This document shows positions 54,035 to 62,284 of a stretch of DNA of 64,000 bases, piece after piece. Both the position numbers and the translations under genes were made by a program. Under the pieces are notes generated by a model. The model made no database searches. It was not told the origin of the DNA and saw nothing but the letters and a program-made list of their open reading frames with translations. How positions within the stretch are numbered: the stretch's first letter is position 1; each line of letters begins with the position of its first letter. This DNA is from Opitutales bacterium (GTDB taxonomy: Bacteria > Verrucomicrobiota > Verrucomicrobiia > Opitutales > UBA2995). The stretch covers positions 165,419 to 229,418 of the forward strand of contig JAJDZZ010000026.1 of assembly GCA_022824405.1 (NCBI GenBank), read 5' to 3'.

Positions 54035-54217
54035 TCAGGCAAAGAAGGCTATGAGAAGGCTGGAAGCGATAACGAGCATAAGAAAGAGGAAGTGTATTCT
54101 CATGAGGTTATTTTTCCGGTGTTGTTCCAAATCTTCGACCCGCCCTCCGAAACCGTTCCAGGCGTAGCGAAACCAGACGTAGGCGAAAACCGCCAGCAGA
54201 ACCAGGAAAATGCGCAT
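54035..54217 (-). CDS. Small two-helix membrane protein
   Basis: 60 residues from the ATG at 54217 (MRIFLVLLAVFAYVWFRYAWNGFGG); a start at 54229 adds four. Two hydrophobic helices (1-20 and 42-60) flank a polar loop VEDLEQHRKNN. No known family. The amphipathic layout and the tight fit between dnaE2 and the sulfatase favour a real gene, but it is short. Confidence 0.5.
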   Translation of the reverse strand: MRIFLVLLAVFAYVWFRYAWNGFGGRVEDLEQHRKNNLMRIHFLFLMLVIASSLLIAFFA

Positions 54218-54266
54218 GTTCAAACCCACGTCTTCCGCCTCTCTTTTCGATTTGGATGGATGTCCC

Positions 54267-55751
54267 CTACCAGGTCAATCGGAGGTCCCCTTCCTGCATT
54301 ACCCCCGGGGGACGGACTCCGGGCCCGACCGAACCCGTGCTTTTGTCGCCCAGTTCAGCGCGGTAGGCTTGGGCGGTTTGGAGGAGCGATTGGTAAATTT
54401 CCGGATGGCGGGCGATGACGTTGGTGGTTTCGCCGATGTCGTCTTCGAGGTTGTAGAGGGCGAGTTCAGCCGTGTTCTGGTCGTAGCGGACGGGCAGGCC
54501 GTCTTTGCCGCCCGGCCGGCCGTTGAGGGCGAGGTATTTGTGAGGAAAGACCAGCTTCCATTTCCCGCTTCTGACCGCGACCAGTCGACCGGTGTGGTAA
54601 TGGGGAAAGAACCGGTGGGGAGATGTGGCTCCGGGTTGGCCGAAGAGGAGGGGGCTTATATCCTTGCCGTCGATTTTGTGACGGGGCAGGTAGGCGCCCA
54701 GAAGTTTGGCGACGGTGGGGAAGACATCGATGGTGGAGGCGAGTTCGTGGCAAACGGAACCGGCGGGGATTTTTCCCGGCCACCAGAAAAGGGTGGGTTC
54801 GCGAATCCCACCTTCCCAGGCGGTATGTTTAAACCCGCGCAAGGGATCGGCCGATCCGGCATGTTCTCCGTAGGAAGCCCAGGGTCCGTTGTCCGAGGTA
54901 AAGATGACCATGGTATTTTTTTCCAGGCCGAATTCTTCCAGGGTATCGAGGATCCGGCCCAGGGACCAATCCAGTTCCATGACGGTATCGGCGTAGATAC
55001 CGAGACCGCTCTTGCCCTTGAATTTGTCGCTCACGAAGAGGGGCACGTGGACCATGGAATGAGGCAGGTAGACCAGGAAGCGTTTATGCCGGTTTTCCTC
55101 GATGAATTGAACGGCTTTTTCCGTATACCAGGTGGTGAGCATGGTCTGCTCTTCAGCGGTGACCTCGGAGTCGATGACCTCGGTATTTTCCACGAGAGGC
55201 AGGGGGGGATACACCTCGGTGCGTTTGGGATCATCCGGCGCCAAACCGTGGTAGCGGGGATGCCACGGCCACATGTCGTTGGAGTAGGGAATGCCGAAGT
55301 AATAGTCGAATCCCTGATTGGCGGGGAGAAATTTGGGGTGCAGTCCCAGATGCCATTTCCCGATGCAGGCGGTGGCGTAGTCCCTTTGTTTAACCAGTTC
55401 GGCCAAAGTGACTTCATCGGGATTCAATCCATTGGGAGATTTCGGGCTGTAGGCGCCCGTGATCCCGAGCCGTTGGTTCAGGCAACCCGTGAGCAAAGCC
55501 GCCCTGGAAGCCGAACAAACGGCGGCGGTGACCAGGAACTGGGTAAATTTCATTCCGCCCGCCGCCATGCGGTCGAGGTTGGGCGTCGGGTATTCGGCGC
55601 CGAAGGGTCCGATATCGGCGTAACCCATGTCGTCGATAAAAATGAGGACGATGTTGGGCGGATTTGGGGTAGTGTTTTGAGCCTGGATCGGACCGGATGC
55701 CCATGGAAGGAAGGCCAGGCAGGGAGTCAGTAGAGTCGCCAGTGTTTTCAA
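54267..55751 (-). CDS. Exported sulfatase (CSASR type)
   Basis: 494 residues. Signal peptide (ATLLTPCLAFLPWASGPIQAQ). Sulfatase domain: D40/D41 in FIDDMGYADIGPFGAEYPTPNLD (core DDMGYADIG), formylglycine motif C79-S-A-S-R, GKWHLG, LPHSMVHVPLF, and TSDNGPW. The C-terminal domain includes YNLEDDIGETTNVI. Arylsulfatase-A-like; polysaccharide or glycosaminoglycan sulfate is the usual target. Divergent from the DUF1080 gene, which is a typical partner in such clusters. Confidence 0.94.
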   Translation of the reverse strand: MKTLATLLTPCLAFLPWASGPIQAQNTTPNPPNIVLIFIDDMGYADIGPFGAEYPTPNLDRMAAGGMKFTQFLVTAAVCSASRAALLTGCLNQRLGITGAYSPKSPNGLNPDEVTLAELVKQRDYATACIGKWHLGLHPKFLPANQGFDYYFGIPYSNDMWPWHPRYHGLAPDDPKRTEVYPPLPLVENTEVIDSEVTAEEQTMLTTWYTEKAVQFIEENRHKRFLVYLPHSMVHVPLFVSDKFKGKSGLGIYADTVMELDWSLGRILDTLEEFGLEKNTMVIFTSDNGPWASYGEHAGSADPLRGFKHTAWEGGIREPTLFWWPGKIPAGSVCHELASTIDVFPTVAKLLGAYLPRHKIDGKDISPLLFGQPGATSPHRFFPHYHTGRLVAVRSGKWKLVFPHKYLALNGRPGGKDGLPVRYDQNTAELALYNLEDDIGETTNVIARHPEIYQSLLQTAQAYRAELGDKSTGSVGPGVRPPGVMQEGDLRLTW

Positions 55752-55825
55752 GGGAATTCAGGGGGTTAAAAAATAGAATTCCGCTTTATGGCATGGGCTT
55801 GGCCCAAAGTCGAGAAAGGAAGGGG

Positions 55826-55846
55826 AAAGGCGCCCCCGGCGCCTTT
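55826..55846 (+). repeat. GGCGCC hairpin upstream of the DUF1080 gene
   Basis: AAAGGCGCCCCCGGCGCCTTTT (55826-55847; arms AAAGGCGCC/GGCGCCTTT around four bases) is a near-perfect hairpin in the 135-bp divergent region between sulfatase and DUF1080 genes. It also prolongs the DUF1080 frame upstream to 55788, which was rejected. Confidence 0.6.
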
Positions 55847-55886
55847 TCGGGTTGGCAAGAGGGTCTGGAATTTTATCGTGGCCGGA

Positions 55887-56606
55887 ATGAACCGTAATAT
55901 TCTTTTTATAATCTCCGTTTTAACCGCCTTTTTCGTATGGGGTTTCGCTGCGGGCCAAGAAGGCGGCAAGTGGCGCCCATTGTTCGATGGCGTATCTCTG
56001 GAAGGTTGGACCCCGAGTAAGGAAAACCCCAATTCCTATTTTGTGGAAGATGGGGTCTTGGTACTCAGGGGAGGACGGTCCCACCTGTTTTATACGGGCC
56101 CGGTGGGGAGGAGCGACTTCAAGAATTTTGAGTTGAAGCTCGAGGGCAAGACTACTCCGGGTTCCAACTCCGGTGTATATTTTCACACTGCTTATCAGGA
56201 CAAGGGATGGCCGGACAAGGGATTTGAGGCCCAGGTAAACACCACTCACAAGGATCCGAAAAAAACGGGAAGTCTTTACGGGATCGCCAATATTCACGTT
56301 TCGCAGAAACCGGATGAGGAGCCGTTTATAGTGAAGGTCGACCGGATGGGATCGCAAATTTGGCGTCAAGCCCCACCCAGCAAGGATGGCGAATGGTTCG
56401 ATTATCACATCAAGGTGATGGACGATAGTATCACCTTGCGGGTGAATGGAAAAATAACGGCCCAGTGGACGCAGCCGGAGGGCTGGAATGGGGCCAATGC
56501 GTCCATGCGGGGAAGGCGGATCGACCGGGGCACCATCGCCTTGCAAGCCCACGACCCCAAGAGCGAGGTCCATTTTAAAAACATACGGATCAAACTGCTG
56601 GATTGA
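55887..56606 (+). CDS. DUF1080 / 3-keto-disaccharide hydrolase-like exported protein
   Basis: 239 residues from the ATG at 55887 (MNRNILFIISVLTAFFVWGFAAG, signal peptide). LamG/concanavalin-like fold with the family opening FDGVSLEGWTPSKENPNSYFVEDGVL (core SLEGWTPS), SNSGVYFHTAYQDKGWPDKGFEAQVNTTH and GTIALQAHDPKSEVHFKNIRIK (core GTIALQAHD). Members are abundant in Planctomycetes and Verrucomicrobiota and some hydrolyse 3-keto-glycosides. Substrate here unknown. Adjacent to sulfatase and Nramp-like genes. Confidence 0.92.
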   Translation: MNRNILFIISVLTAFFVWGFAAGQEGGKWRPLFDGVSLEGWTPSKENPNSYFVEDGVLVLRGGRSHLFYTGPVGRSDFKNFELKLEGKTTPGSNSGVYFHTAYQDKGWPDKGFEAQVNTTHKDPKKTGSLYGIANIHVSQKPDEEPFIVKVDRMGSQIWRQAPPSKDGEWFDYHIKVMDDSITLRVNGKITAQWTQPEGWNGANASMRGRRIDRGTIALQAHDPKSEVHFKNIRIKLLD

Positions 56607-56640
56607 AAAAGGCGCCCATGGGCGCCAATTGGGAATTGGG
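56607..56640 (+). repeat. GGCGCC hairpin directly after DUF1080 stop
   Basis: AAAAAGGCGCCCATGGGCGCC (hairpin GGCGCCC/GGGCGCC) starts within 1-5 bp of the stop codon and continues AATTGGGAATTGGG, the standard module tail. It could stabilise the transcript end. Confidence 0.7.
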
Positions 56641-56666
56641 GAGAAGTGCAGGGGAAGGGGTAAGCT

Positions 56667-56713
56667 CCTTGATTTTTGACATGTCCCCATGTTGAAAATC
56701 CAGGACTGACCCC
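56667..56713 (+). repeat. Long stem-loop repeat, copy 1
   Basis: CCTTGATT (56667), ACATG (56679) and CATGT-like, AAATCCAGG (56696), then GACCCC (56708). It matches the copy at 60109-60154 in layout and sequence and is imperfectly paired. Between the DUF1080 and Nramp-like genes. Confidence 0.7.
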
Positions 56714-56726
56714 TTAGAGCATGCCT

Positions 56727-58214
56727 TCAGCCAACGAGGAGGGGTGAGGCAATAGACCAGGCCAGCCATGCTCCCGCGATCAACAGGCCCAGAGCGGAAA
56801 GCCAGAGAAAGGCATCCCACAGGCGTGATGGAGGCAGGGTGGATTGGGCGAATTTGTAGCGGAAATAGATCGCGGCAAACCCCAGCATGGGCAACATGAA
56901 GGACTGAATGGCGCCGGAGAGGAGGACCAGTTCCTTGGGCTTCGGGTAGAGAATAAAGAAGAACAAGCCGATCAAGGGGAAGGCGAAGCAGAGCCATTTG
57001 ACCCATAGCCGATTGGTTTTCGGGTTGGATTTACGCCAACCGAAAACGATCATGGCGTCGGCAAAAACGCGGCCCTTGCTGGCGTTGGCCACGAAGAAGG
57101 TGGAGTAGAGGACGAGGACCGAGCCGACCAGGAACAAACCGACGGCCCAGTGGCCGAAGATCGGTTCGTACATGGCGGCCAAGGTTCGGATCATCTCCAT
57201 GCCCTGCGGATGAAGGTTGGCGCGATGCAGTATGGTGGCGCCCAGAATATAAAAAATGACGGTCGAGACGGTATAGACCACCATGGAACACCAGGCGTCC
57301 CATTTCAGAACGCGCAGCCAACCTTTGGCCCGCCCAACCCATTCTTCGGAATCCTGTCGCGGTCCGATAAAAGCGGCGTAGCCTTTCTCCAGGCACCAAT
57401 ACGGATAATAAATCAATTCTCCCGCTCCCACCCCGATTATGCCGAACGTAGCCAGGGCCGTCGTTACGGGGTTGATGCCTTCAGCAGGGGGCGGAAGCTT
57501 AAAGGAAAGCCCTTGTTTGATATCGGCCCAACTCAGGGCCCACTCGGGATTCATTTGCAGGAGGACCAAGTTGATCAGGGTGATCAGGGTAAAGGCGCCT
57601 ACCAGGCCGGTAACCAAGGTCTGAATAGCGCCGTAGCGCCCCAGAAACAAGACCACGGCGGTGAAAACCGTCACAGCCAGGGCCCAGAGGAAAACATCCG
57701 GTCCGGAGTCCGGCAACGCTTCCGAGATGGCCTCGGCGGAGTCCGGGTCCGCTTCCCCGATGGTATGGGCCAGTTTGGCCAACACCTGTTCCTCGGCGGC
57801 CTGGTTGAAAGCCGCTCCTTCTTCCGTAAGGGGCGCGGCAATGCTGAGGGCCTGACCGACACCCCCGACAATTCCCCCCATTTGACCGGTGCTCGCTATG
57901 ATCATGAGGAGCCAGAACCAGATGATAAAGTGGGTTCCCGCTATTTTCGGGCCTGGCAATCTCGAAATGCCACCCAGAGCGGTGCGTCCGGTAAGTATGA
58001 CGTATCGCCCAATTTCGACCTGAACAAAAACTTTGATGACGCAACCGATGATAATGATCCACATCAGCCAGAAACCGGCTTCAGCGCCGGTGGCGGTGGT
58101 GGCGATCAACTCTCCGGATCCGACAATGGAACCCGCCACGATCAACCCCGGACCGAGTTCGCGGAGAATTCCCCAGATTGTGGTAGGAGCGGGTCGAATT
58201 TTATTTTTTGACAT
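56727..58214 (-). CDS. Nramp-family transporter-like membrane protein
   Basis: 495 residues, 11-12 predicted helices. The first helix has GPGLIVAGSIVGSGELIATTATGAEAGFWLM, where the usual DPGN metal-binding motif is replaced by VGSGE (31-35). Later segments (RYGAIQTLVTGLVGAFTLITLINLVL, core GAIQTLVTGLVG; GAGELIYYPYWCLEKGYAAF) fit Nramp-like carriers. Loss of DPGN argues against divalent metal specificity; substrate unknown. It sits between the DUF1080 and PhoD-like genes, 11 bp from the PhoD stop on the same strand. Confidence 0.85.
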   Translation of the reverse strand: MSKNKIRPAPTTIWGILRELGPGLIVAGSIVGSGELIATTATGAEAGFWLMWIIIIGCVIKVFVQVEIGRYVILTGRTALGGISRLPGPKIAGTHFIIWFWLLMIIASTGQMGGIVGGVGQALSIAAPLTEEGAAFNQAAEEQVLAKLAHTIGEADPDSAEAISEALPDSGPDVFLWALAVTVFTAVVLFLGRYGAIQTLVTGLVGAFTLITLINLVLLQMNPEWALSWADIKQGLSFKLPPPAEGINPVTTALATFGIIGVGAGELIYYPYWCLEKGYAAFIGPRQDSEEWVGRAKGWLRVLKWDAWCSMVVYTVSTVIFYILGATILHRANLHPQGMEMIRTLAAMYEPIFGHWAVGLFLVGSVLVLYSTFFVANASKGRVFADAMIVFGWRKSNPKTNRLWVKWLCFAFPLIGLFFFILYPKPKELVLLSGAIQSFMLPMLGFAAIYFRYKFAQSTLPPSRLWDAFLWLSALGLLIAGAWLAWSIASPLLVG

Positions 58215-58225
58215 GAATTAACGGT

Positions 58226-60067
58226 TTAGTGGTTCATTCCGGCAACGATGCTCTCGCTGTAAAGGAAGGCGCCGCTGAATCCGTCGTAGTATTTGAAAAT
58301 GACCTGTGGGTGGGGGTAGGCGATCCATCGCTCGCCCCCTCTTTGAAGGGGATTGTTGAACACATTGTTGACCTGGACTACGCAGAAGGTGGGGTACATC
58401 CGTTCGGGTCGGGGGATGTCGCTCATGACGTAGGTGGACCAACGGATCTGGCATTCCCGCGGGCCGTATTTGAACATTCCGTTGGCCGGACGGTTTCCTT
58501 CGTCGCTTTCCGGCAGGTGGTTGACCGAGTTGGCCGGTCCGGATGCGAATTCCCAAACGTTGTCAGTTATTTTGATGGCAAAGCTGTTGTGAAGGTCCCC
58601 GGTAAGGACGAAAAACTGCTGGTGGGAACGCTCATCGCAAAAATCGATGAGTTCCTCCCTTTCCCGCAGGAAAACCGTCCAGGCGTCGTCTTTGGGTTCT
58701 ACGTTTTTATCGGTTCCTCCCCCGCTCCCCACGTGAGGAATCATGAAATCGACCGATGAAACCAGAAAGAAAAAATCGGCATCGGAATTTTCTATGGTAT
58801 TCTTGAGCCAGTTGAACTGCTGGTTGCCCAGGATGGAGGCCTCCGGTTTATCGGGTTGGTTGACGTCGTGAAGGGTGCGATGGGAACGGGTTTGCAGGAG
58901 AATAAATTGGCAATTGGCGATACGGAAAGAGCCGTAGCTGCGCCGGCCGATGGAGTAGGAAGCCCGATTGGTGGCGCGAGCGGCCGGTTCGATACGCAAG
59001 CGGTGCCGGTCTATCACTTCGACGATGCCGTACACGCCGGAGTTGGGGTCCCCGGGCAGGAGATCCAGCGCCATGTCGATGATTCCATCGGAAGTTTTTC
59101 CCCAATGAACGTGCAGGGTGCCATGATCCTCCATATTCAATCGGGTAAAATCCGCATCCGGATCGTAGAGGATATCGCTGCTTTCCTGGAATTGGGCCCG
59201 TCCGAAATGGGTGGGGGAGTGGTGTTGCATGGGATTTGCCCAACCCAGATAATCCATCCAGGCCCGCACGCCCTGATCGCGAAAAACGGCCCGCCGATTT
59301 ACATAGCCGATTTCACCGGGGCCGTAGATATCGTTGAGAAGTTCATGATCGTCGAAAGTGTAATAACTGGGGACCTCCTGGTGCCATTTGGACAGGTTGA
59401 TGCCCCGGCGCAGGTAGGTTTTGTAGTTTTCCCAAACACCGGCTATGCTTGGCGCTATTTGCAAAACTGCCGGGACGTCCCCTTCTCCCAGGCGAACTTG
59501 CCCGCGCCAGGCCTCCACGGAAAAGTCGCGGTCTTCCTCGTAGAGCCAATCGCCGTTCATAATGGCAAACAGGACCTGGTCTTTCCAGGTCTGGTTGAGA
59601 ACGTCGTATGTGGGCAGGTCGGGCCCCGCTCCGCTCAAGGCATTCTGGTTGTTGCAGGAGGCGTACTGGAATTGAAAGTTGAAGAGACCCTCCGGGTTGT
59701 GTTGGGGGTGGCGGTAACGGTCCGGATCGGGCCAGGTGCGGAATGAGCCTCCGCGCCCGTTTCCCGCTCGATAGAAGTATTCGGTATCCGGTTCCAGATC
59801 GGTCAAGGTAATGACCGCGGTATTGTCGTGGCCCAATTCGGTCAGGCCCAATTCGGACTCCCGGTCGAGAACGTGGCGGTTGGTTCCATAGCGCACGGAA
59901 ACGGGTCCCGGTATGCTGGTCCGCACCCAAATGCTCATGGTGGTTGGTCCCGGCCTGCCCAGAATGGGCCCGTGGGTTACTTTCAGTTCCGCGTGTTTTG
60001 GCTGGCCGTAGGTCGGCGCGGCCAAGGCCAACAACGCGACCAGGGGAAAAAAAGCTACCCGTTTCAT
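58226..60067 (-). CDS. PhoD-like alkaline phosphatase/phosphodiesterase family protein
   Basis: 613 residues. Signal peptide (RVAFFPLVALLALAAPTYG). N-terminal PhoD_N beta domain (VTHGPILGRPGPTTMSIWVRT, LTDLEPDTEYFYRAGNGRGG), then a metallophosphatase-like core with QYASCNNQN, IMNGDWLYEE and TFDDHELLNDIYG. The metal ligands follow the PhoD layout D, Y/D, H/N, H. A secreted phosphatase for phosphate scavenging is likely; exact class uncertain. Ends 11 bp before the Nramp-like start, so the two may be cotranscribed. Confidence 0.85.
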   Translation of the reverse strand: MKRVAFFPLVALLALAAPTYGQPKHAELKVTHGPILGRPGPTTMSIWVRTSIPGPVSVRYGTNRHVLDRESELGLTELGHDNTAVITLTDLEPDTEYFYRAGNGRGGSFRTWPDPDRYRHPQHNPEGLFNFQFQYASCNNQNALSGAGPDLPTYDVLNQTWKDQVLFAIMNGDWLYEEDRDFSVEAWRGQVRLGEGDVPAVLQIAPSIAGVWENYKTYLRRGINLSKWHQEVPSYYTFDDHELLNDIYGPGEIGYVNRRAVFRDQGVRAWMDYLGWANPMQHHSPTHFGRAQFQESSDILYDPDADFTRLNMEDHGTLHVHWGKTSDGIIDMALDLLPGDPNSGVYGIVEVIDRHRLRIEPAARATNRASYSIGRRSYGSFRIANCQFILLQTRSHRTLHDVNQPDKPEASILGNQQFNWLKNTIENSDADFFFLVSSVDFMIPHVGSGGGTDKNVEPKDDAWTVFLREREELIDFCDERSHQQFFVLTGDLHNSFAIKITDNVWEFASGPANSVNHLPESDEGNRPANGMFKYGPRECQIRWSTYVMSDIPRPERMYPTFCVVQVNNVFNNPLQRGGERWIAYPHPQVIFKYYDGFSGAFLYSESIVAGMNH

Positions 60068-60103
60068 GATAAAATTGGGGTGATCAAATGGTGGAGAATG
60101 CGT

Positions 60104-60151
60104 TCAAACCTTGATTGTTAACATGAAAAAATGTGAAAAATCAAGGTTTGA
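60104..60151. repeat. Long stem-loop repeat, copy 2
   Basis: TCAAACCTTGATT (60104-60116) and AATCAAGGTTTGA (60139-60151) are perfect 13-bp arms, with an inner ACAT/ATGT pair (60121-60134), followed by CCCC. It lies in the divergent region between the PhoD-like gene and the third sulfatase. Confidence 0.85.
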
Positions 60152-60193
60152 CCCCGGACCGGGCTCCCTTAACCCTGAACCATCCCTTTTACG

Positions 60194-62062
60194 GTGAAAG
60201 ACGATATTCCCGCTACCCGCTGCAAAGCCCAACTGATCGGGATCCTGATGGCTTTGTTCGGTATGTTGTTGGGCGGTTGTCCGGCCCACACTCAACAACG
60301 CCCCAACGTCATTATCGTCATCACCGACGACCAGGGGTATGGGGACCTGTCCTGCCACGGCAATCCCTTCTTACGGACTCCGAACCTGGATGCGCTTCAC
60401 GGGGAAAGCGTGCGCCTGACCGATTTTCACGTCGATCCCACTTGTTCCCCGACGCGTGCGGCTCTCATGACCGGGCGTTATTCCACCAGGGTGGGGGTCT
60501 GGCTGACTTACGGTGGCCGTAATCACCTGCGCAAGGATGAGGTTACCTTGGCCGATGCTTTCCGCCACAACGGCTACGACACGGGGATGTTTGGAAAGTG
60601 GCACTTGGGGGACAACTATCCTTTTCGCCCGCAGGACCGGGGATTCGAGGAGTCTCTGATTCACGGAGGAGGGGTAGTCGGTGAAACGCCCGATTTCTGG
60701 GGGAACGACTACTACGACGATACTTATTTGAGGAATGGAGAACTGGAAAAAGTCGAAGGATATTGCACGGACGTGTGGTTCGACGAAGCGGCCAAATTTA
60801 TAGAAAAGAAGCGGGATAATCCTTTTTTCGTCTATTTGGCTACAAATGCGCCTCACGGCCCGCTAAACACTCCCATTGAAGATGCCCGGCCCTATCTGGA
60901 TGCGGGTATACCCCGGGCACGAGCCCTGTTTTACGGTATGATCGAGAGGATCGACCGGGGTATCGGCCGGTTGCGGGATAAACTGGAAGAGCTGGATTTG
61001 GCGAAAGACACCCTGGTGATATTCATGACGGACAATGGGACTGCCGGTGGGGCGGGTCTCCAGTTGGAGGGTCAGGCTAATAGGAATGGGTTTACGGCCA
61101 ATGGATACAATGCGGGCATGCGCGGCAGGAAGGGAACGGCCTACGAAGGAGGGCACCGGGCGGCTGGTTTTCTCTCCTGGCCGGGAGGCAATCTGGCCCA
61201 CGGCAGGGATGTCGATACCCTCACGGCACACTTCGACCTGTTCCCGACCTTGGTGGAGGTGTGCAACCTGAAGATGCCCCGGAGAGTCGATTTCGATGGG
61301 GAGAGTTTGTACGCCTTGTTGAAGGGCACCGAATCCCAATGGGATGAAAGAACCCTTTTGGCGCATCATCAGGGCCGCTTCGGGGAACGCGTCGATGACG
61401 GTCATTTGATCAAGGGGAAGGATTTCACCGTCATGACGCAGGATTGGCGTTTGGTGGGAAAGAAGCTCTATGACATGAGGAATGATTCCGGGCAGCGCAT
61501 CGACGTGGCCTCGGAGCATCCCAAGGTCGTGGAAAGACTGTCCCGGCGCTATGAGGCTTGGTGGGAAGACGTTTCAGAGGGTTCCGCGGCCTATGCGCCG
61601 TTTGTCGTCGATCTCTCAAAGCAGGCGGAATACACCTTTAGCTCTCAGAACTGGCATGGAGATTTCATTCCCTACAACCAGCATCACGTGCGAGCCGGCA
61701 TGAAGGCAAACGGCTATTGGGCGGTGGATGTAATGAATCCGGGGAGTTACGAAATTGAGTTGAGGCGTTGGCCCATTGAAGTGAACGCTCCCATGAATGC
61801 CGCGGTTGAGTTGGGACCTTTCAGTCCGGATAAACACGACGTAGCCAGAGGCTTGTTAACTGCGGAAACCAGAGCCTTTCGTTTTGTCAAGGCCCGTCTC
61901 AAGGTTGGAGATTACGACCAGACCTTGGGCATGGACCCCCGCCAAACCCACGTCGCGTTCAGCGTCTACCTGGAAAAGGGGGAACAGAAGATCCAATCCT
62001 GGCTGGAAACGGAAACGGGAGAGACCTGGGGCGCCTATTATGTTTACCTGAGAAAAATTTGA
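60194..62062 (+). CDS. Exported lipoprotein sulfatase (CSPTR type)
   Basis: 622 residues from a GTG at 60194. Lipobox MLLGGC with lipidated C29 suggests a membrane-anchored enzyme. Sulfatase domain: D45/D46 in VITDDQGYGDLSCHGNPFLRTPNLD (core TDDQGYGDLS), canonical formylglycine motif C84-S-P-T-R, GKWHLGDNYPFRPQDRGFEES (core GKWHLG), ATNAPHGPL and TDNGTAGG. A long C-terminal region of about 150 residues (YWAVDVMNPGSYEIELRRWP) looks like an extra beta domain. An ATG at 60248 would remove part of the signal. Same strand and 222 bp upstream of a GntP permease, separated by repeats. Confidence 0.94.
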   Translation: MKDDIPATRCKAQLIGILMALFGMLLGGCPAHTQQRPNVIIVITDDQGYGDLSCHGNPFLRTPNLDALHGESVRLTDFHVDPTCSPTRAALMTGRYSTRVGVWLTYGGRNHLRKDEVTLADAFRHNGYDTGMFGKWHLGDNYPFRPQDRGFEESLIHGGGVVGETPDFWGNDYYDDTYLRNGELEKVEGYCTDVWFDEAAKFIEKKRDNPFFVYLATNAPHGPLNTPIEDARPYLDAGIPRARALFYGMIERIDRGIGRLRDKLEELDLAKDTLVIFMTDNGTAGGAGLQLEGQANRNGFTANGYNAGMRGRKGTAYEGGHRAAGFLSWPGGNLAHGRDVDTLTAHFDLFPTLVEVCNLKMPRRVDFDGESLYALLKGTESQWDERTLLAHHQGRFGERVDDGHLIKGKDFTVMTQDWRLVGKKLYDMRNDSGQRIDVASEHPKVVERLSRRYEAWWEDVSEGSAAYAPFVVDLSKQAEYTFSSQNWHGDFIPYNQHHVRAGMKANGYWAVDVMNPGSYEIELRRWPIEVNAPMNAAVELGPFSPDKHDVARGLLTAETRAFRFVKARLKVGDYDQTLGMDPRQTHVAFSVYLEKGEQKIQSWLETETGETWGAYYVYLRKI

Positions 62063-62082
62063 CTCGTTTCGTCCTGACAAAT

Positions 62083-62281
62083 TAACCACAGAGCCCACAG
62101 AGGGGAAAGGCGCCGTTGGCGCCAATTAGGAAATAGGAGGGGCTAAGCACAGTAAGCACAAGGGCACAAAGGTTTATCTTGATCGTGATCGATGGAAGGG
62201 GAGAGAATTGAACATGGATGAACAGGATGGACGGGATAAGAGGCGCCTCCTCCAATTCCTAATTCCTAATTCCTAATTAAT
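62083..62281. repeat. Mosaic intergenic repeat region H
   Basis: ACCACAGAGCCCACAGAGG (62086-62104), a GGCGCCGTTGGCGCC hairpin with AATTAGGAAATAGGA (62109-62138), GATCGTGATCGATGG (62181-62195), GAACATGGATGAACAGGATG (62210-62229) and a minus-strand GGCGCC hairpin followed by three ATTAGGA-type units (62241-62279, reading AATTCCTAATTCCTAATTCC). Fills the gap between sulfatase 3 and the GntP gene. Confidence 0.8.
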
Positions 62282-62284
62282 CTC

